From JBFGFX01 sp965232455 (GTDB lineage: Bacteria > Pseudomonadota > Gammaproteobacteria > Steroidobacterales > Woeseiaceae), in assembly GCA_965232455.1 (NCBI GenBank), contig OZ246981.1, positions 620,001 through 684,000 of the forward strand: a stretch of DNA of 64,000 bases, written 5' to 3'. Each line of letters starts with the position of its first letter. Position 1 is the first letter of the stretch. A model generated the notes under the pieces. That model saw only the letters and a program-made list of their open reading frames with translations. It had not been told where the DNA came from and searched no databases. This document shows positions 50,043 to 59,001 of this stretch, one piece after another. Position numbers and translations under genes: made by a program.

Positions 50043-52703
50043 ATGAGCGCGCCGACAGGCAGCGATATCGGTGGACCCGTCCCAATGCGGCGGCGGCCGC
50101 GCGCCGGTGAACGGAATCGCGGCGCCGTGGACGCGCTGCAGACCAAAATAGCGGTCAACGTGCAGAACCTCGATCCGGAGCGATTTCTGGACCAGCTGCG
50201 CGACAACATCGCCGAACTACCGGACGCGACCGGTTGCGATGCGGCCTTCCTCGCGCTGTTCAGCGACGACGTATCGAAGATTCAGTCGGTGCTTTCCTCG
50301 AGTTCGGTATTCTCACGCTGCAACCCGGCCGCTCTGGAAAGCGATCCTTTGTCCAACTGGCCGTGGCTGAGCAAGAATCTGGGGCACCTGCGGCTCGTCG
50401 AGATTCCGGATACGGTCGAGGGCCCGAAAGTGGCTGCCGCGGAGCACGCCCGGCTTTCGGAACTCGGCATGGGTTCCTGCCTGGTTATCGGTTTTTCGGT
50501 GCGCAACGAGATCGGCGGTTTTCTGGCGCTCGCCAATGAAAGACCGGTCGAAGCCTGGGACGCAAATCTCCATCTGTTGATGAAACTCGTCGGCTCCTCT
50601 TTGGCGTCCGGCCTGGAACGTATGCACTCGTCGGAGATCCTGCGGGAGCTGGAGGAGCGAAACGAGCTCGTCGGCCTCACCGCAAACGACGGCATATGGG
50701 ATTTTGACGGAGAGTCGAAGCGCATCAGCCTGTCGCGCCGCTGGAAGGAGATGCTCGGCTACGATGAGCAACTGGAGGACGTGACGCCTGATTGGTACCG
50801 GCTCGTTCATCCGGACGACATGTCGCGCGTGCAGGCGAAAATGCGCGAGCACCTGGAAGGCAAGACGCAGTTCTTTGAGAGCGTTCACCGCATGAAGCAC
50901 CAGAGCGGCGAGTGGCGGTGGATGACGAGCAGGGCCAAGGCCCTTCAGGACGATAGAGGGCGCTTGATTCGGCTGCTGGGCGTGGAGATGGATATCACGG
51001 AGCGCAAACTCTACGAAGAAGCGCTGTTCCGCGAGAAAGAAAGCGCCCAAATCACGCTTCGCTCGATCGGCGACGGCGTTATTACGACGGACGCGGAGTG
51101 CAACGTCGAGTATATAAACCCGGTTGCCGAAGAGCTGACGGGTTGGAAGGTCGACGATGCGAGTGGGCGGCCCATCGACGAGATATTCCGCGGTTTTCAC
51201 GAGGAAACCTGCGAACCGCTCGAAAATCCGCTCGCGGTGTCCATCCGGCGCAATCGTCCGATCAAGTCCGTGCGGCCCACTCTGTTGATTCGCCGCGACG
51301 GTAACGAGCTTTACATCGAGAGCACCGCTTCACCGATTCGCGATGGCAAGGGGGACGTCACCGGCGGCGTGCTGGTTTTCCACGATGTGAGCGAATCGCG
51401 TGAGCTGAATCGGCGCCTCAGCTATCACGCCAGTCACGACATTCTCACCGGGCTGGTAAACCGCCGCGAATTCGAGAGCCGGCTCGAGCGCGCGCTCAAG
51501 AGTGCGAAGGCCCGCGAGACCTCTTACGCCCTGTGTTATCTCGATCTGGATCAGTTCAAGATTGTGAACGATTCCTGCGGGCACAGTGCCGGCGATGCTT
51601 TGCTCGGCCAGCTTGGCGCGCTTTTGAAGTCGAAGATACGCTGGCGCGACACGCTGGCGCGTCTTGGCGGCGACGAATTCGGCGTTTTGCTCGAGAGTTG
51701 CAGCCTGGAAGAGGCAATGAAAACCGCGGAAGTTCTGCGAGTGGCAATCGGCGAGTACAAATTTCTTTGGGACGACCGCAGTTTCCGTCTTAGCATCAGT
51801 ATCGGTGTGGTGCCGATCACGGCCGACAACGAGGATGTCGCGGCGTTGCTCAGCGCCGCGGACAGCGCTTGCCAGGCGGCGAAGGAGGCTGGCAGAAACC
51901 GCATCCACAGTTTTCAGGAGAACGACATCGATCTCATGCGCCGACGGCGTGAGATGCAGTGGGCCGCCCGGATCAACAACGCGCTCGAGGAAGACCGGTT
52001 CGAGCTGTTCCGGCAGACTATCCAGCCGCTGCAAAGCGACGAAGACGGCGCGCACTACGAGATATTGCTGCGCATGCGGGACGAGTCGGGCAGCATCATC
52101 GCGCCCGGACTGTTTATCGAGGCAGCCGAGCGATACAGCATCACACCGAGTATCGACCGCTGGGTGATACGTAATGCCTTCCGTTGGCTGGTGTCCGAGG
52201 CCGACGAACGGGAGCGTCTCGCTCTTTGCTCGATTAACCTCTCCGGACAAAGTCTCGGCGACGAGAAGTTTTTGCCTTTTGTAATCGAGCAGTTTCAGAT
52301 GAGTGGTATCGATGCGACCAAGATCTGCTTCGAGATTACCGAGACTGCCGCGATCGCGAGTTATTCTCAGGCAAATCGATTCATCAACGCGCTCAAGGAA
52401 TTGGGGTGTAAGTTCGCGTTGGACGATTTCGGTACGGGTCTGTCCTCGTTCGGTTACCTCAAACATTTCCCCGTCGATTTCCTGAAGATCGACGGCAGCT
52501 TCGTCAAAGAAATTCTGCACGACCCCATCGATCGCGAGATGGTTCGCTCGATCAACGAGATTGGTCACCTTACCGGTAAGCGCACGATCGCCGAGTTTGC
52601 GGAGAACGAGGAGATCATTACCATGCTGCGCGGTATGGGCATCGACTACGCACAGGGTTACGGCGTCGCCGAACCGAAACGCGTGACCCGCGCGGTCGCC
52701 TGA
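50043..52703 (+). CDS. PAS/GAF-GGDEF-EAL cyclic-di-GMP enzyme
   Basis: About 886 residues from ATG 50043. The frame is open to 49854; the added stretch contains CPLKC and CTYC pairs that could be a zinc ribbon, so an earlier start (ATG 49914) is not excluded. Order: GAF-like domain, PAS with PAC (YDEQLEDVTPDWYRLVHPDD, DITERK), second PAS (SIGDGVITTDAE), GGDEF with intact RLGGDEFG, EAL with EILLR, NLSGQSL, ITETAA, LDDFGTG, LKIDGSF and AEFAENEE. Both active sites keep their key residues, so it could make and break c-di-GMP. A link to the pilus genes 12 kb away is possible but not shown. Confidence 0.92.
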   Translation: MSAPTGSDIGGPVPMRRRPRAGERNRGAVDALQTKIAVNVQNLDPERFLDQLRDNIAELPDATGCDAAFLALFSDDVSKIQSVLSSSSVFSRCNPAALESDPLSNWPWLSKNLGHLRLVEIPDTVEGPKVAAAEHARLSELGMGSCLVIGFSVRNEIGGFLALANERPVEAWDANLHLLMKLVGSSLASGLERMHSSEILRELEERNELVGLTANDGIWDFDGESKRISLSRRWKEMLGYDEQLEDVTPDWYRLVHPDDMSRVQAKMREHLEGKTQFFESVHRMKHQSGEWRWMTSRAKALQDDRGRLIRLLGVEMDITERKLYEEALFREKESAQITLRSIGDGVITTDAECNVEYINPVAEELTGWKVDDASGRPIDEIFRGFHEETCEPLENPLAVSIRRNRPIKSVRPTLLIRRDGNELYIESTASPIRDGKGDVTGGVLVFHDVSESRELNRRLSYHASHDILTGLVNRREFESRLERALKSAKARETSYALCYLDLDQFKIVNDSCGHSAGDALLGQLGALLKSKIRWRDTLARLGGDEFGVLLESCSLEEAMKTAEVLRVAIGEYKFLWDDRSFRLSISIGVVPITADNEDVAALLSAADSACQAAKEAGRNRIHSFQENDIDLMRRRREMQWAARINNALEEDRFELFRQTIQPLQSDEDGAHYEILLRMRDESGSIIAPGLFIEAAERYSITPSIDRWVIRNAFRWLVSEADERERLALCSINLSGQSLGDEKFLPFVIEQFQMSGIDATKICFEITETAAIASYSQANRFINALKELGCKFALDDFGTGLSSFGYLKHFPVDFLKIDGSFVKEILHDPIDREMVRSINEIGHLTGKRTIAEFAENEEIITMLRGMGIDYAQGYGVAEPKRVTRAVA

Positions 52704-52725
52704 ACCGGTTTAGGAGAAACACGAG

Positions 52726-52747
52726 GTCGCCCGTCCTGACGGGCGAC
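52726..52747. repeat. REP-like palindrome, terminator position
   Basis: GTCGCCCGTC-CT-GACGGGCGAC: 10-bp perfect arms between the convergent GGDEF-EAL and VPS10-like genes. Same core as the elements at 25812, 27013 and 58934. It could act as a bidirectional mRNA end. Confidence 0.75.
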
Positions 52748-52763
52748 CCGTTCGATTTCGGCT

Positions 52764-55700
52764 TTATCCCTCCGGCAGCGCTATCACGGTCATGCCGGCA
52801 TCGCCGATCTGACGATTCAATGCCGGCACACGCTCGTCCCACACGTTCTGCAAAGCGTCCAGTTGAGTTTCGATTGCGCCGCTCAATTCCCGTTTGACGG
52901 CCAGCGATTGGTCGGTCGGCCGAGCGTCGCCGGTCGAGACCGTACGCATCAGGCTCGTCAGTTTGTTGTTGAGCCTGATCGGATAGTTGAGCGGATCCTG
53001 GCGGCTTTCGTTTTTTGTCTGGTAGAGCGCTTCTTCGATCCCGGTCATCGTCTCCAGAAGCGCGGTGATCTCCAGGCCCAGTGCGGACGGGGCTTCCGGG
53101 TCTTCGCCCTCCGATTCAAGTCGGGCCTGCAGGTTTTCGAGCTGCCCGCGAAGCGACCGGATGCGCGAGATCTCGTTGTGTGTTCGGGACAGTAAATCGC
53201 GCGCTTCGATGATGAAGCCGAATTGAGCGGCGTAGTCGGCGGGGCTCGAGCTTGACCGGGGGTCCGGCAAGATCTCGAACGAGGCTTCCCTGACGTCGTC
53301 GCCAACCGTCAGTCTGGCGCGATACGTCCCGGGGACCGCAAGCGGACCTTCGCGCATGTCCGCCCACATGATGAGGTCCTCGAAGCGGTCCATCCCGGGG
53401 TAGCGTAGATCCCAGACATGGCGGTTGAGCCCCTCGTCCGCAGTGAGGACCCGGGTGTCCGGCGGGTCGTTCGGCCCGGCCGGCGAATCGTCTTCTTCCT
53501 CCGACGGTGCCGGCTTGCGCGTCCAGGTCCAGATCGCGTCGTCGCTGCCGGTCTCAAAGACGTCCAGCTGCAGCGACGTATCTTCGGCGGGCTCCGCGGC
53601 CAAAGAATAATAGATTGTTACGCCGGGGTACGGATTCGTTCCCGCGCTGCCCGGATCGTCGGTTCTTCCGCCAGCAGACAAGCGGTACGTGGTTTGTGGC
53701 GCGTAAAGATGCGCCGCGGCGCGTCGGCTTGCGTCGTTCAGCTGATGCAGCACGGCCAGATCGTCCAGTATCCAGTAACCGCGTCCCTGCGTTGCGACGA
53801 TCAGGTTCTTTTCCTTCACGGCGATGTCGGTAATCGAAACGATCGGCAGATTGATCTGCAGCGATTCCCAGTTGCGTCCGTCGTCGAGTGAGTAATAGAC
53901 GCCCCATTCGGTGCCCGCGTAGAGAAGACCGCGCCGGTCCGGGTCGGCGCGCAGAGCGCGCGTGAAATGGGCGCTGGCGATACCGTCGGTAATCCGCGTC
54001 CAGCTTCGGCCCCAGTCGTCCGTGCGGTAGAGATACGGGCGAAAATCGTCCGACTTGTACCGGGTGGCCGCGAGATAGGCGCCGGACGGGTCAAAGGGAT
54101 CGATGTCGATGCTGTTGATCTGTGACCATTCCGGCAGGCCGGATGGCGTTACGTCCTGCCAACTGCGGCCGGCGTTTCGGGTGACGTGCACTCGACCGTC
54201 GTCGGTGCCGGCCCAGATGACGTCGTCGTCATGCTGCGATTCCGCCAGGGCAAAAATAGTGCCGTAATACTCGACGCTGGTATTGTCTTTGGTAATCGGA
54301 CCGCCGGACGGCCCCATGCGCGACTTATCGTTGCGCGTCAGGTCCGGACTGATCGTCTCCCAGCTCTGTCCCAGATCGTCCGTCCGAAACAGTTTGTCGG
54401 CCGCGACAAACAGCACGTCGGGGTCGTGTTTCGAGAACGCAATCGGAAAGTTCCACTGAAACCGGTATTTCAGTTCGGCCGCGCCCCAGCCCATCGGGTT
54501 GTCGGGCCAGACGTCGATCGCGCGCTGTATGCCGGTGGAATGGTCGCGAACGCGCAAGAATCCACCGTAGGAGCCACCCACGACGATATCGGGATTGTCG
54601 GGTTTTGCGACGATGTGCCCGCTTTCGCCGCCGGCGGTCGGTTCCCAGTCACGCGTGCCGATGGCGTTGCCGGCGGCCGACCGGGACCGAATCCGGACCG
54701 CCGTGTTGTCCTGCTGGCCGCCCAGCAGCCGGTACGGAAAATCGTTGTCCGCGGAGACGCGGTACATCTGCGCCGTCGGCTGATTACTCTGCACTGACCA
54801 GGTTGCGCCACGATCGAACGAGACGTTGGCGCCGCCGTCGTTCGCTTCGATCATGCGCAGCGGGTCGTTGGGGTCTATCCAGAGATCGTGATTGTCTCCG
54901 TGAGGCGTGTCGATCTCGACGAACGACCGACCGCCGTCTTTGGAGTAGTGAAAACGGACGTTCAGGACGTAAACGGACTCTTCGTCCGCGGGATCCGCGT
55001 AAATCCGTGTGTAATACCAGGCCCGCTGGCGAAGGTTTCGATCTTCGTTCGTGCGTGCCCAGGTCTTTCCACCGTCGCGCGACCGGAAGACGCCTCCGTT
55101 CTCGGCTTCGACCATGGCGTAGACATTCTTGTTGTTGGTCGGAGACACCGCGACGCCGATGATGCCGAGCGTACCCTGGGGGAAACCCTCGTTTTCGCTC
55201 AGCAGTTCCCAGCTGTCGCCGCCATCGACGCTCTTGTAGAGGCCGGAACCTTCCCCGCCGCTCTCGAGGCTGTAGGGCGTGCGACGGACGCGCCAGAAGC
55301 TGGCGTACAAAATGCGGGGGTTGGTTGGATCCATCGCCAGGTCTACGGCGCCGACTTCGTCGCTGACGAAAAGAACGTTCTCCCAGCTTTCCCCGCCGTC
55401 CGTGGAGCGGTAGACGCCGCGTTCCTCGTTCGGGCCGAAGAGATGTCCCATGACCGCGGCGTACACGGTATCCGGATCCCTGGGGTGTATGCGGATGCGC
55501 GAGACGTGCTGCGAGTCCTCGAGGCCGAGTTTTGTCCAGGTATCCCCGGCGTCGGTCGATTTCCAGACGCCGTCGCCCGGCGAGACGTTGCCGCGGACGG
55601 TTTTTTCGCCGAGCCCGACGTAGACGACGTTGGGATCCCATTCGGATACCGCGACGGCACCGACTGAACCGCCGAAATAGCCGTCGGAAACGTTCTCCCA

Positions 55701-55946
55701 GGTTGCACCGCCGTTCGCGGTTTTCCAGACTCCCCCTCCGGTTGCACCCATGTAATAGGTCTCGCGGTCGGCCGGGATGCCGGCGACCGCCGCCGACCGG
55801 CCGCCGCGATAGGGCCCGATCTCACGCCACTCGAGCGCCTGCAAATGATCGGGGAAACTCTCCGGATCGACGTCCGCGCGAACCAGCACGGAAACCGGGA
55901 AAAGCAGGGCGGCGGCGAAAATCCGTCGCACGAATCGAGATTTCAT
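52764..55946 (-). CDS. Secreted VPS10/sortilin-like BNR beta-propeller protein
   Basis: 1060 residues with a signal peptide (about 1-24, LVRADV) and AGGAGCG before ATG 55946. Residues 30-760 hold many BNR/Asp-box turns of the type S-x-D-x-G-x-T-W (KTANGGATWENV, KSTDAGDTWTKL, RSTDGGESWENV, RSRDGGKTWART), forming one or two ten-bladed propellers like sortilin/VPS10 or xyloglucanase-type proteins. A C-terminal part (about 860-1060) is beta plus a helical coiled region (LRGQLENLQARLESE). Such proteins are common in marine gammaproteobacteria and Bacteroidetes; function unknown, with no clear catalytic residues for glycoside hydrolysis. Stands alone between a GGDEF-EAL gene and nadC. Confidence 0.88.
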   Translation of the reverse strand: MKSRFVRRIFAAALLFPVSVLVRADVDPESFPDHLQALEWREIGPYRGGRSAAVAGIPADRETYYMGATGGGVWKTANGGATWENVSDGYFGGSVGAVAVSEWDPNVVYVGLGEKTVRGNVSPGDGVWKSTDAGDTWTKLGLEDSQHVSRIRIHPRDPDTVYAAVMGHLFGPNEERGVYRSTDGGESWENVLFVSDEVGAVDLAMDPTNPRILYASFWRVRRTPYSLESGGEGSGLYKSVDGGDSWELLSENEGFPQGTLGIIGVAVSPTNNKNVYAMVEAENGGVFRSRDGGKTWARTNEDRNLRQRAWYYTRIYADPADEESVYVLNVRFHYSKDGGRSFVEIDTPHGDNHDLWIDPNDPLRMIEANDGGANVSFDRGATWSVQSNQPTAQMYRVSADNDFPYRLLGGQQDNTAVRIRSRSAAGNAIGTRDWEPTAGGESGHIVAKPDNPDIVVGGSYGGFLRVRDHSTGIQRAIDVWPDNPMGWGAAELKYRFQWNFPIAFSKHDPDVLFVAADKLFRTDDLGQSWETISPDLTRNDKSRMGPSGGPITKDNTSVEYYGTIFALAESQHDDDVIWAGTDDGRVHVTRNAGRSWQDVTPSGLPEWSQINSIDIDPFDPSGAYLAATRYKSDDFRPYLYRTDDWGRSWTRITDGIASAHFTRALRADPDRRGLLYAGTEWGVYYSLDDGRNWESLQINLPIVSITDIAVKEKNLIVATQGRGYWILDDLAVLHQLNDASRRAAAHLYAPQTTYRLSAGGRTDDPGSAGTNPYPGVTIYYSLAAEPAEDTSLQLDVFETGSDDAIWTWTRKPAPSEEEDDSPAGPNDPPDTRVLTADEGLNRHVWDLRYPGMDRFEDLIMWADMREGPLAVPGTYRARLTVGDDVREASFEILPDPRSSSSPADYAAQFGFIIEARDLLSRTHNEISRIRSLRGQLENLQARLESEGEDPEAPSALGLEITALLETMTGIEEALYQTKNESRQDPLNYPIRLNNKLTSLMRTVSTGDARPTDQSLAVKRELSGAIETQLDALQNVWDERVPALNRQIGDAGMTVIALPEG

Positions 55947-56139
55947 CGGGCGCTCCTTTTGCGGAGTTTGAGACGTTGAGGAGTCTTCTTGTTCGGCGGC
56001 AAGACTAGCACAGATCGTTGTGCCCGCCTTCCGGCGCGGGCGCGGTAATCACACCACCTGCAACAGGAACGGGCCTGCCGATTGACCCCGGCGTCGCCGG
56101 GGGCGCAAGGACACGAACAGTGTGAGGACGAATAAGGCC

Positions 56140-57006
56140 TTAGACCTTCCGCACCGGTTCGTGACGCATCGAGAGATCAACGGCTTGCACGTTTTTTGTC
56201 AGGGCTCCGATCGAGACGAAATCGACGCCCGTTTCGGCAACTTCCCGTACGTTGTCGAGGGTCAGATTGCCGGAGGCTTCGAGTTCGGCCGGTGGATTGG
56301 CCGGATCGCGGTTCATGGAAACCGCATCGCGCAGTTGAGCGATGTCGAAGTTGTCGAGCAGGACCCGTTCGACGTTGGCCGCCAGGGCTTCAGCCAATTC
56401 CGCAAGGGATTCGACTTCGATTTCCACGGCCACGTCCGGGTGGACGTGCCGCGAATTGTTGACGGCCGCGGCGATGCCGCCGGCGCTGGCGATGTGATTT
56501 TCCTTGATGAGTATGGCGTCGAACAGGCCGATACGATGATTACAGCCGCCGCCGCAGCGCACGGCGTGTTTTTGCGCGAACCGCAACCCCGGCAGCGTCT
56601 TTCGGGTGTCGAGTATTTTGCATCCGGTTCCCGCCACGGCGGCCACGTACCGGCCCGTCAGCGTCGCCGTTGCCGACAGCGTCTGCAGCAGGTTCAGTGC
56701 ACCGCGTTCTCCGGTGAGGACAGGGCGCGCGGGGCCTTCGATTCGGCAAAGCCGTTCGCCGGCGACGGCCTGTCCGCCTTCGTCGACGGCCCATTGCAGA
56801 ACGACGGCCTGATCGAGCTGGCGGTAAAGCTCGTCCACCCAGGGGCGACCTGCGAGCGTCATAGGTTCTCGCGTGATGATCGTCGCGGTGATCTCGGCGG
56901 ATTCGGGAATCAGGGCCGCGGTCAGGTCGCCGCTGCCGATGTCTTCGTGCAGGATACGCTCGACCGTGTGTCGTATTTCACCCCGAAGGCGTTTATCGAT
57001 GTGCAT
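56140..57006 (-). CDS. nadC: Quinolinate phosphoribosyltransferase (NadC)
   Basis: 288 residues from ATG 57006 (MHIDKRLRGEIRHTVERILHEDIGSGD), matching family length; the open frame to 57048 runs into a terminator. Key segments: EDIGSGDLTA, NLLQTLSATATLT, DTRKTLPGLR, KHAVRCGGGCNHR, LIKENHI and SIGALTKN. It converts quinolinate and PRPP to nicotinate mononucleotide, CO2 and PPi in NAD synthesis. A strong terminator lies between it and the upstream membrane-protein gene, so it likely has its own promoter. nadA and nadB are not in the window. Confidence 0.96.
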   Translation of the reverse strand: MHIDKRLRGEIRHTVERILHEDIGSGDLTAALIPESAEITATIITREPMTLAGRPWVDELYRQLDQAVVLQWAVDEGGQAVAGERLCRIEGPARPVLTGERGALNLLQTLSATATLTGRYVAAVAGTGCKILDTRKTLPGLRFAQKHAVRCGGGCNHRIGLFDAILIKENHIASAGGIAAAVNNSRHVHPDVAVEIEVESLAELAEALAANVERVLLDNFDIAQLRDAVSMNRDPANPPAELEASGNLTLDNVREVAETGVDFVSIGALTKNVQAVDLSMRHEPVRKV

Positions 57007-57016
57007 GTCGGCTTCA

Positions 57017-57050
57017 CAAAAAAAGGTGCCCGGCGCGGGGCCGGGCACCT
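57017..57050 (-). terminator. Intrinsic terminator downstream of the PuuD-like gene
   Basis: On the minus strand AGGTGCCCGGC and GCCGGGCACCT form an 11-bp perfect stem with a 5-nt loop, followed by TTTTTTTG. It ends the PuuD-like gene transcript just before nadC on the same strand. Confidence 0.9.
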
Positions 57051-57069
57051 CGGCTAAAATCCGTATCGA

Positions 57070-57681
57070 TTACATGAAGAACCCATGACCGGCGCCCACC
57101 ATGCTCATGACCATCGGTATGGACATCAAGGTGTTCGAGCGCGACGCCAGAAACGCCGTCCGTTTGGCTTTTGCGATCTCGTCGGCGCTGGCTTCCACCA
57201 TGCCCAGCACCTTCTTCTGGTTGGGCCATATCAGGACCCAAACGTTGAACAGCATGATCGTGCCGAGCCAGGCTCCGATGCCGATCGTCATCGCGTACTG
57301 GTTCACTGGGTCCGTCAGCATGCCGAGTGCAAACGCGTCGTCCAGCACGCCTCTGTGCAGCAAAAAGGAAGCGCCGGTGAGCCAGGTGAATACGGCGCCC
57401 CAGCGGAACCACCAGAGTGCGCGGGGTGCAACGTACTTGGTGATGCCCGCGCCGCCCGGTCCGCCTTCGTCGTTTGCCGCGTCCGCCAGCGCCGGCACCT
57501 GCACGAAATTGAAGTAATACAGCAATCCGATCCAGGTGATACCGGACAGGACGTGCGCCCAGATGATGATCGAGTTTGCGGCCGAGATAACGAGGTGATT
57601 GCCCATCGTTGCAAGCACAATAACGATCGCAAGGACGAATCCAGCGATGATGGTGCCGGCGACCGTGTTCAATGGGTTCAT
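57070..57681 (-). CDS. PuuD-like membrane protein (urate-oxidase N-terminal domain family)
   Basis: 203 residues with about four to five membrane helices (10-30, 36-60, 95-115, 130-160, 183-200). The IIIWAHVLSGITWIGLLYYFNFVQ segment and the WRWGAVFTWLTG region match the membrane domain of PuuD-type urate hydroxylases. In full PuuD a cytochrome c domain follows; here the protein ends after the membrane part, so it lacks the electron-transfer end. It may be an integral membrane protein with another role. No purine genes are nearby. Followed by a strong terminator. Confidence 0.75.
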   Translation of the reverse strand: MNPLNTVAGTIIAGFVLAIVIVLATMGNHLVISAANSIIIWAHVLSGITWIGLLYYFNFVQVPALADAANDEGGPGGAGITKYVAPRALWWFRWGAVFTWLTGASFLLHRGVLDDAFALGMLTDPVNQYAMTIGIGAWLGTIMLFNVWVLIWPNQKKVLGMVEASADEIAKAKRTAFLASRSNTLMSIPMVMSMVGAGHGFFM

Positions 57682-57936
57682 GCGTGGCTCCTTAAGGGAA
57701 TTTATGATTTTGTTGGTCTAGTTGGTCGTCACGGGCGCCTTTTGGGGCCGGCCTGAGACGACCGCCGCCAATTGCCAGCGACAAGCGGCCTATTATAAAG
57801 TCTGACCGCGAAAAAGCAGGCGTTATCTGCGAACGAGGCCGGAATTGCCTATGCGTGGCGAAGGCGGGATAAGGGTATGATTTCATGATTGTTATTGGCG
57901 CCGACAGCGGACGGTGCCGGTTTTGGTGACGTTCGC

Positions 57937-58152
57937 ATGAGCAGCGGGACAGGCACTCGACCCGGGTACCCGGCGTCGCCCTGCATACAGGTCTGCACGC
58001 TGGACGATGCAGAGCTGTGTCAGGGTTGCCGCCGCACGCTTCAGGAGATCGTTAGCTGGTCTCGGTTGTCCGCGGAAGAGCAGCGCGCCGTGATCGCTCA
58101 GCTACCGGCGCGTCGAAGCGGGCAGGTCGGCGCCGTCGCGTCCGCAGAATGA
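57937..58152 (+). CDS. DUF1289 small cysteine-rich protein
   Basis: 71 residues from ATG 57937; an in-frame TTG at 57889 adds a non-conserved stretch. The pattern SPCIQVCTLDDAELCQGCRRTLQEI gives four cysteines spaced as in the DUF1289 family (YdhL-like), probably a small metal-binding protein. The SRLSAEEQRAVIAQLPAR ending is also typical. Function unknown. The BON lipoprotein gene follows 22 bp later on the same strand. Confidence 0.85.
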   Translation: MSSGTGTRPGYPASPCIQVCTLDDAELCQGCRRTLQEIVSWSRLSAEEQRAVIAQLPARRSGQVGAVASAE

Positions 58153-58174
58153 AGTCGCACCTGGGAACGGACCG

Positions 58175-58528
58175 ATGATGCGCACAACGCTGGTTTTCCT
58201 CATGCTCACGGCTTTTGCGGGGCTGTCCGGATGCACGTCCATGCTGGTCGGCGGGAGCGGAGCGTCGGCCGGCCGGCCAATTGGGCAGGACAATCGCAGC
58301 GCGCCGAACGTGGCGCGGGACAATGGGATCACGGCAGCCGTCCGGGCGCGTTTCGCGGCCGACGCCGAACTGGGCAACGCGTCGCTGAACGTCGATACGC
58401 GGCAGGGAATCGTCACGCTCCGGGGCACCTTGCCCGCGTTTGATCAGCGCGATCGCGCGGTCAGGCTGGCCCGGGACGTCGAGGGCGTCGTGCGTGTGCA
58501 AAACCAGATAAGGGTGCAGACTCGGTAA
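58175..58528 (+). CDS. BON-domain lipoprotein
   Basis: 117 residues. A lipoprotein signal with lipobox LSGC-T (Cys20) is followed by a low-complexity linker and one BON domain (about 46-115): ITAAVRARFAADAELGNASLNVDTRQGIVTLRGTL and RDVEGVVRVQNQI. Relatives include OsmY-like and DolP-like proteins, which bind anionic phospholipids; DolP has two BON domains, so this is a shorter form. It follows the DUF1289 gene by 22 bp and precedes grxD by 77 bp. Confidence 0.9.
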   Translation: MMRTTLVFLMLTAFAGLSGCTSMLVGGSGASAGRPIGQDNRSAPNVARDNGITAAVRARFAADAELGNASLNVDTRQGIVTLRGTLPAFDQRDRAVRLARDVEGVVRVQNQIRVQTR

Positions 58529-58605
58529 AAACGTCTTGAATCGAAGCCGATAAGACCGATATTGTGCAAACAAGCGTGAGATAACCCAGGAAAAGTGAAA
58601 CTAAC

Positions 58606-58929
58606 GTGGACGTCAACAAACGAATCGAGGACCAGCTGAAAAGCCACGAAGTCCTCCTTTACATGAAAGGCACGCCGGATTTCCCGCAGTGCGGGTTTTC
58701 CGGACAAACCGTCGCGGCGCTCAAGGCCGTCGGCAAGCCGTTCTCCTACGTGAATATTTTCGAGGATCCCGAAGTCAGGGAGGGGCTCAAGAGCTATTCC
58801 AACTGGCCAACGTTTCCGCAGCTCTACGTCAACGGGGAACTCATCGGCGGCTGCGACATCGTTGTGGAAATGTACCATTCGGGTGAGCTGCACACGCTGC
58901 TCGGCGGCGGCGACGACAAAGCCGACTGA
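58606..58929 (+). CDS. grxD: Monothiol glutaredoxin (CGFS), Grx4
   Basis: 107 residues from GTG 58606 (DVNKRIEDQLKSHEVLLYMKG). The active-site CGFS is near residue 29, with the TFPQLYVNGELIGGCDIV glutathione-binding segment. CGFS glutaredoxins bind a shared [2Fe-2S] cluster with glutathione and pass it to apo-proteins, working with BolA. Length is that of single-domain E. coli GrxD. A REP-like palindrome follows the stop before the convergent rnt gene. Confidence 0.96.
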   Translation: MDVNKRIEDQLKSHEVLLYMKGTPDFPQCGFSGQTVAALKAVGKPFSYVNIFEDPEVREGLKSYSNWPTFPQLYVNGELIGGCDIVVEMYHSGELHTLLGGGDDKAD

Positions 58930-58933
58930 ACTT

Positions 58934-58959
58934 TAGGAGTCCGTCCTGACGGGCTCCTA
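58934..58959. repeat. REP-like palindrome between grxD and rnt
   Basis: TAGGAGTCCGTC-CT-GACGGGCTCCTA: 12-nt arms with one G-T mismatch, between convergent genes. Same family as 25812, 27013 and 52726. Confidence 0.75.
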
Positions 58960-59001
58960 CATCACATACACCACTCACCCGATTGCGTGAGGACTCGCGG
59001 T

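Noticed and set aside
51330..52568. 412-codon open frame on the minus strand
   Set aside because: Antisense to the GGDEF-EAL gene, whose catalytic motifs are intact on the + strand.
56086..56102. CCCCGGC/GCCGGGG hairpin downstream of nadC
   Set aside because: No T-run on the minus strand and a 7-bp stem is common by chance at this GC content; not called as a terminator.
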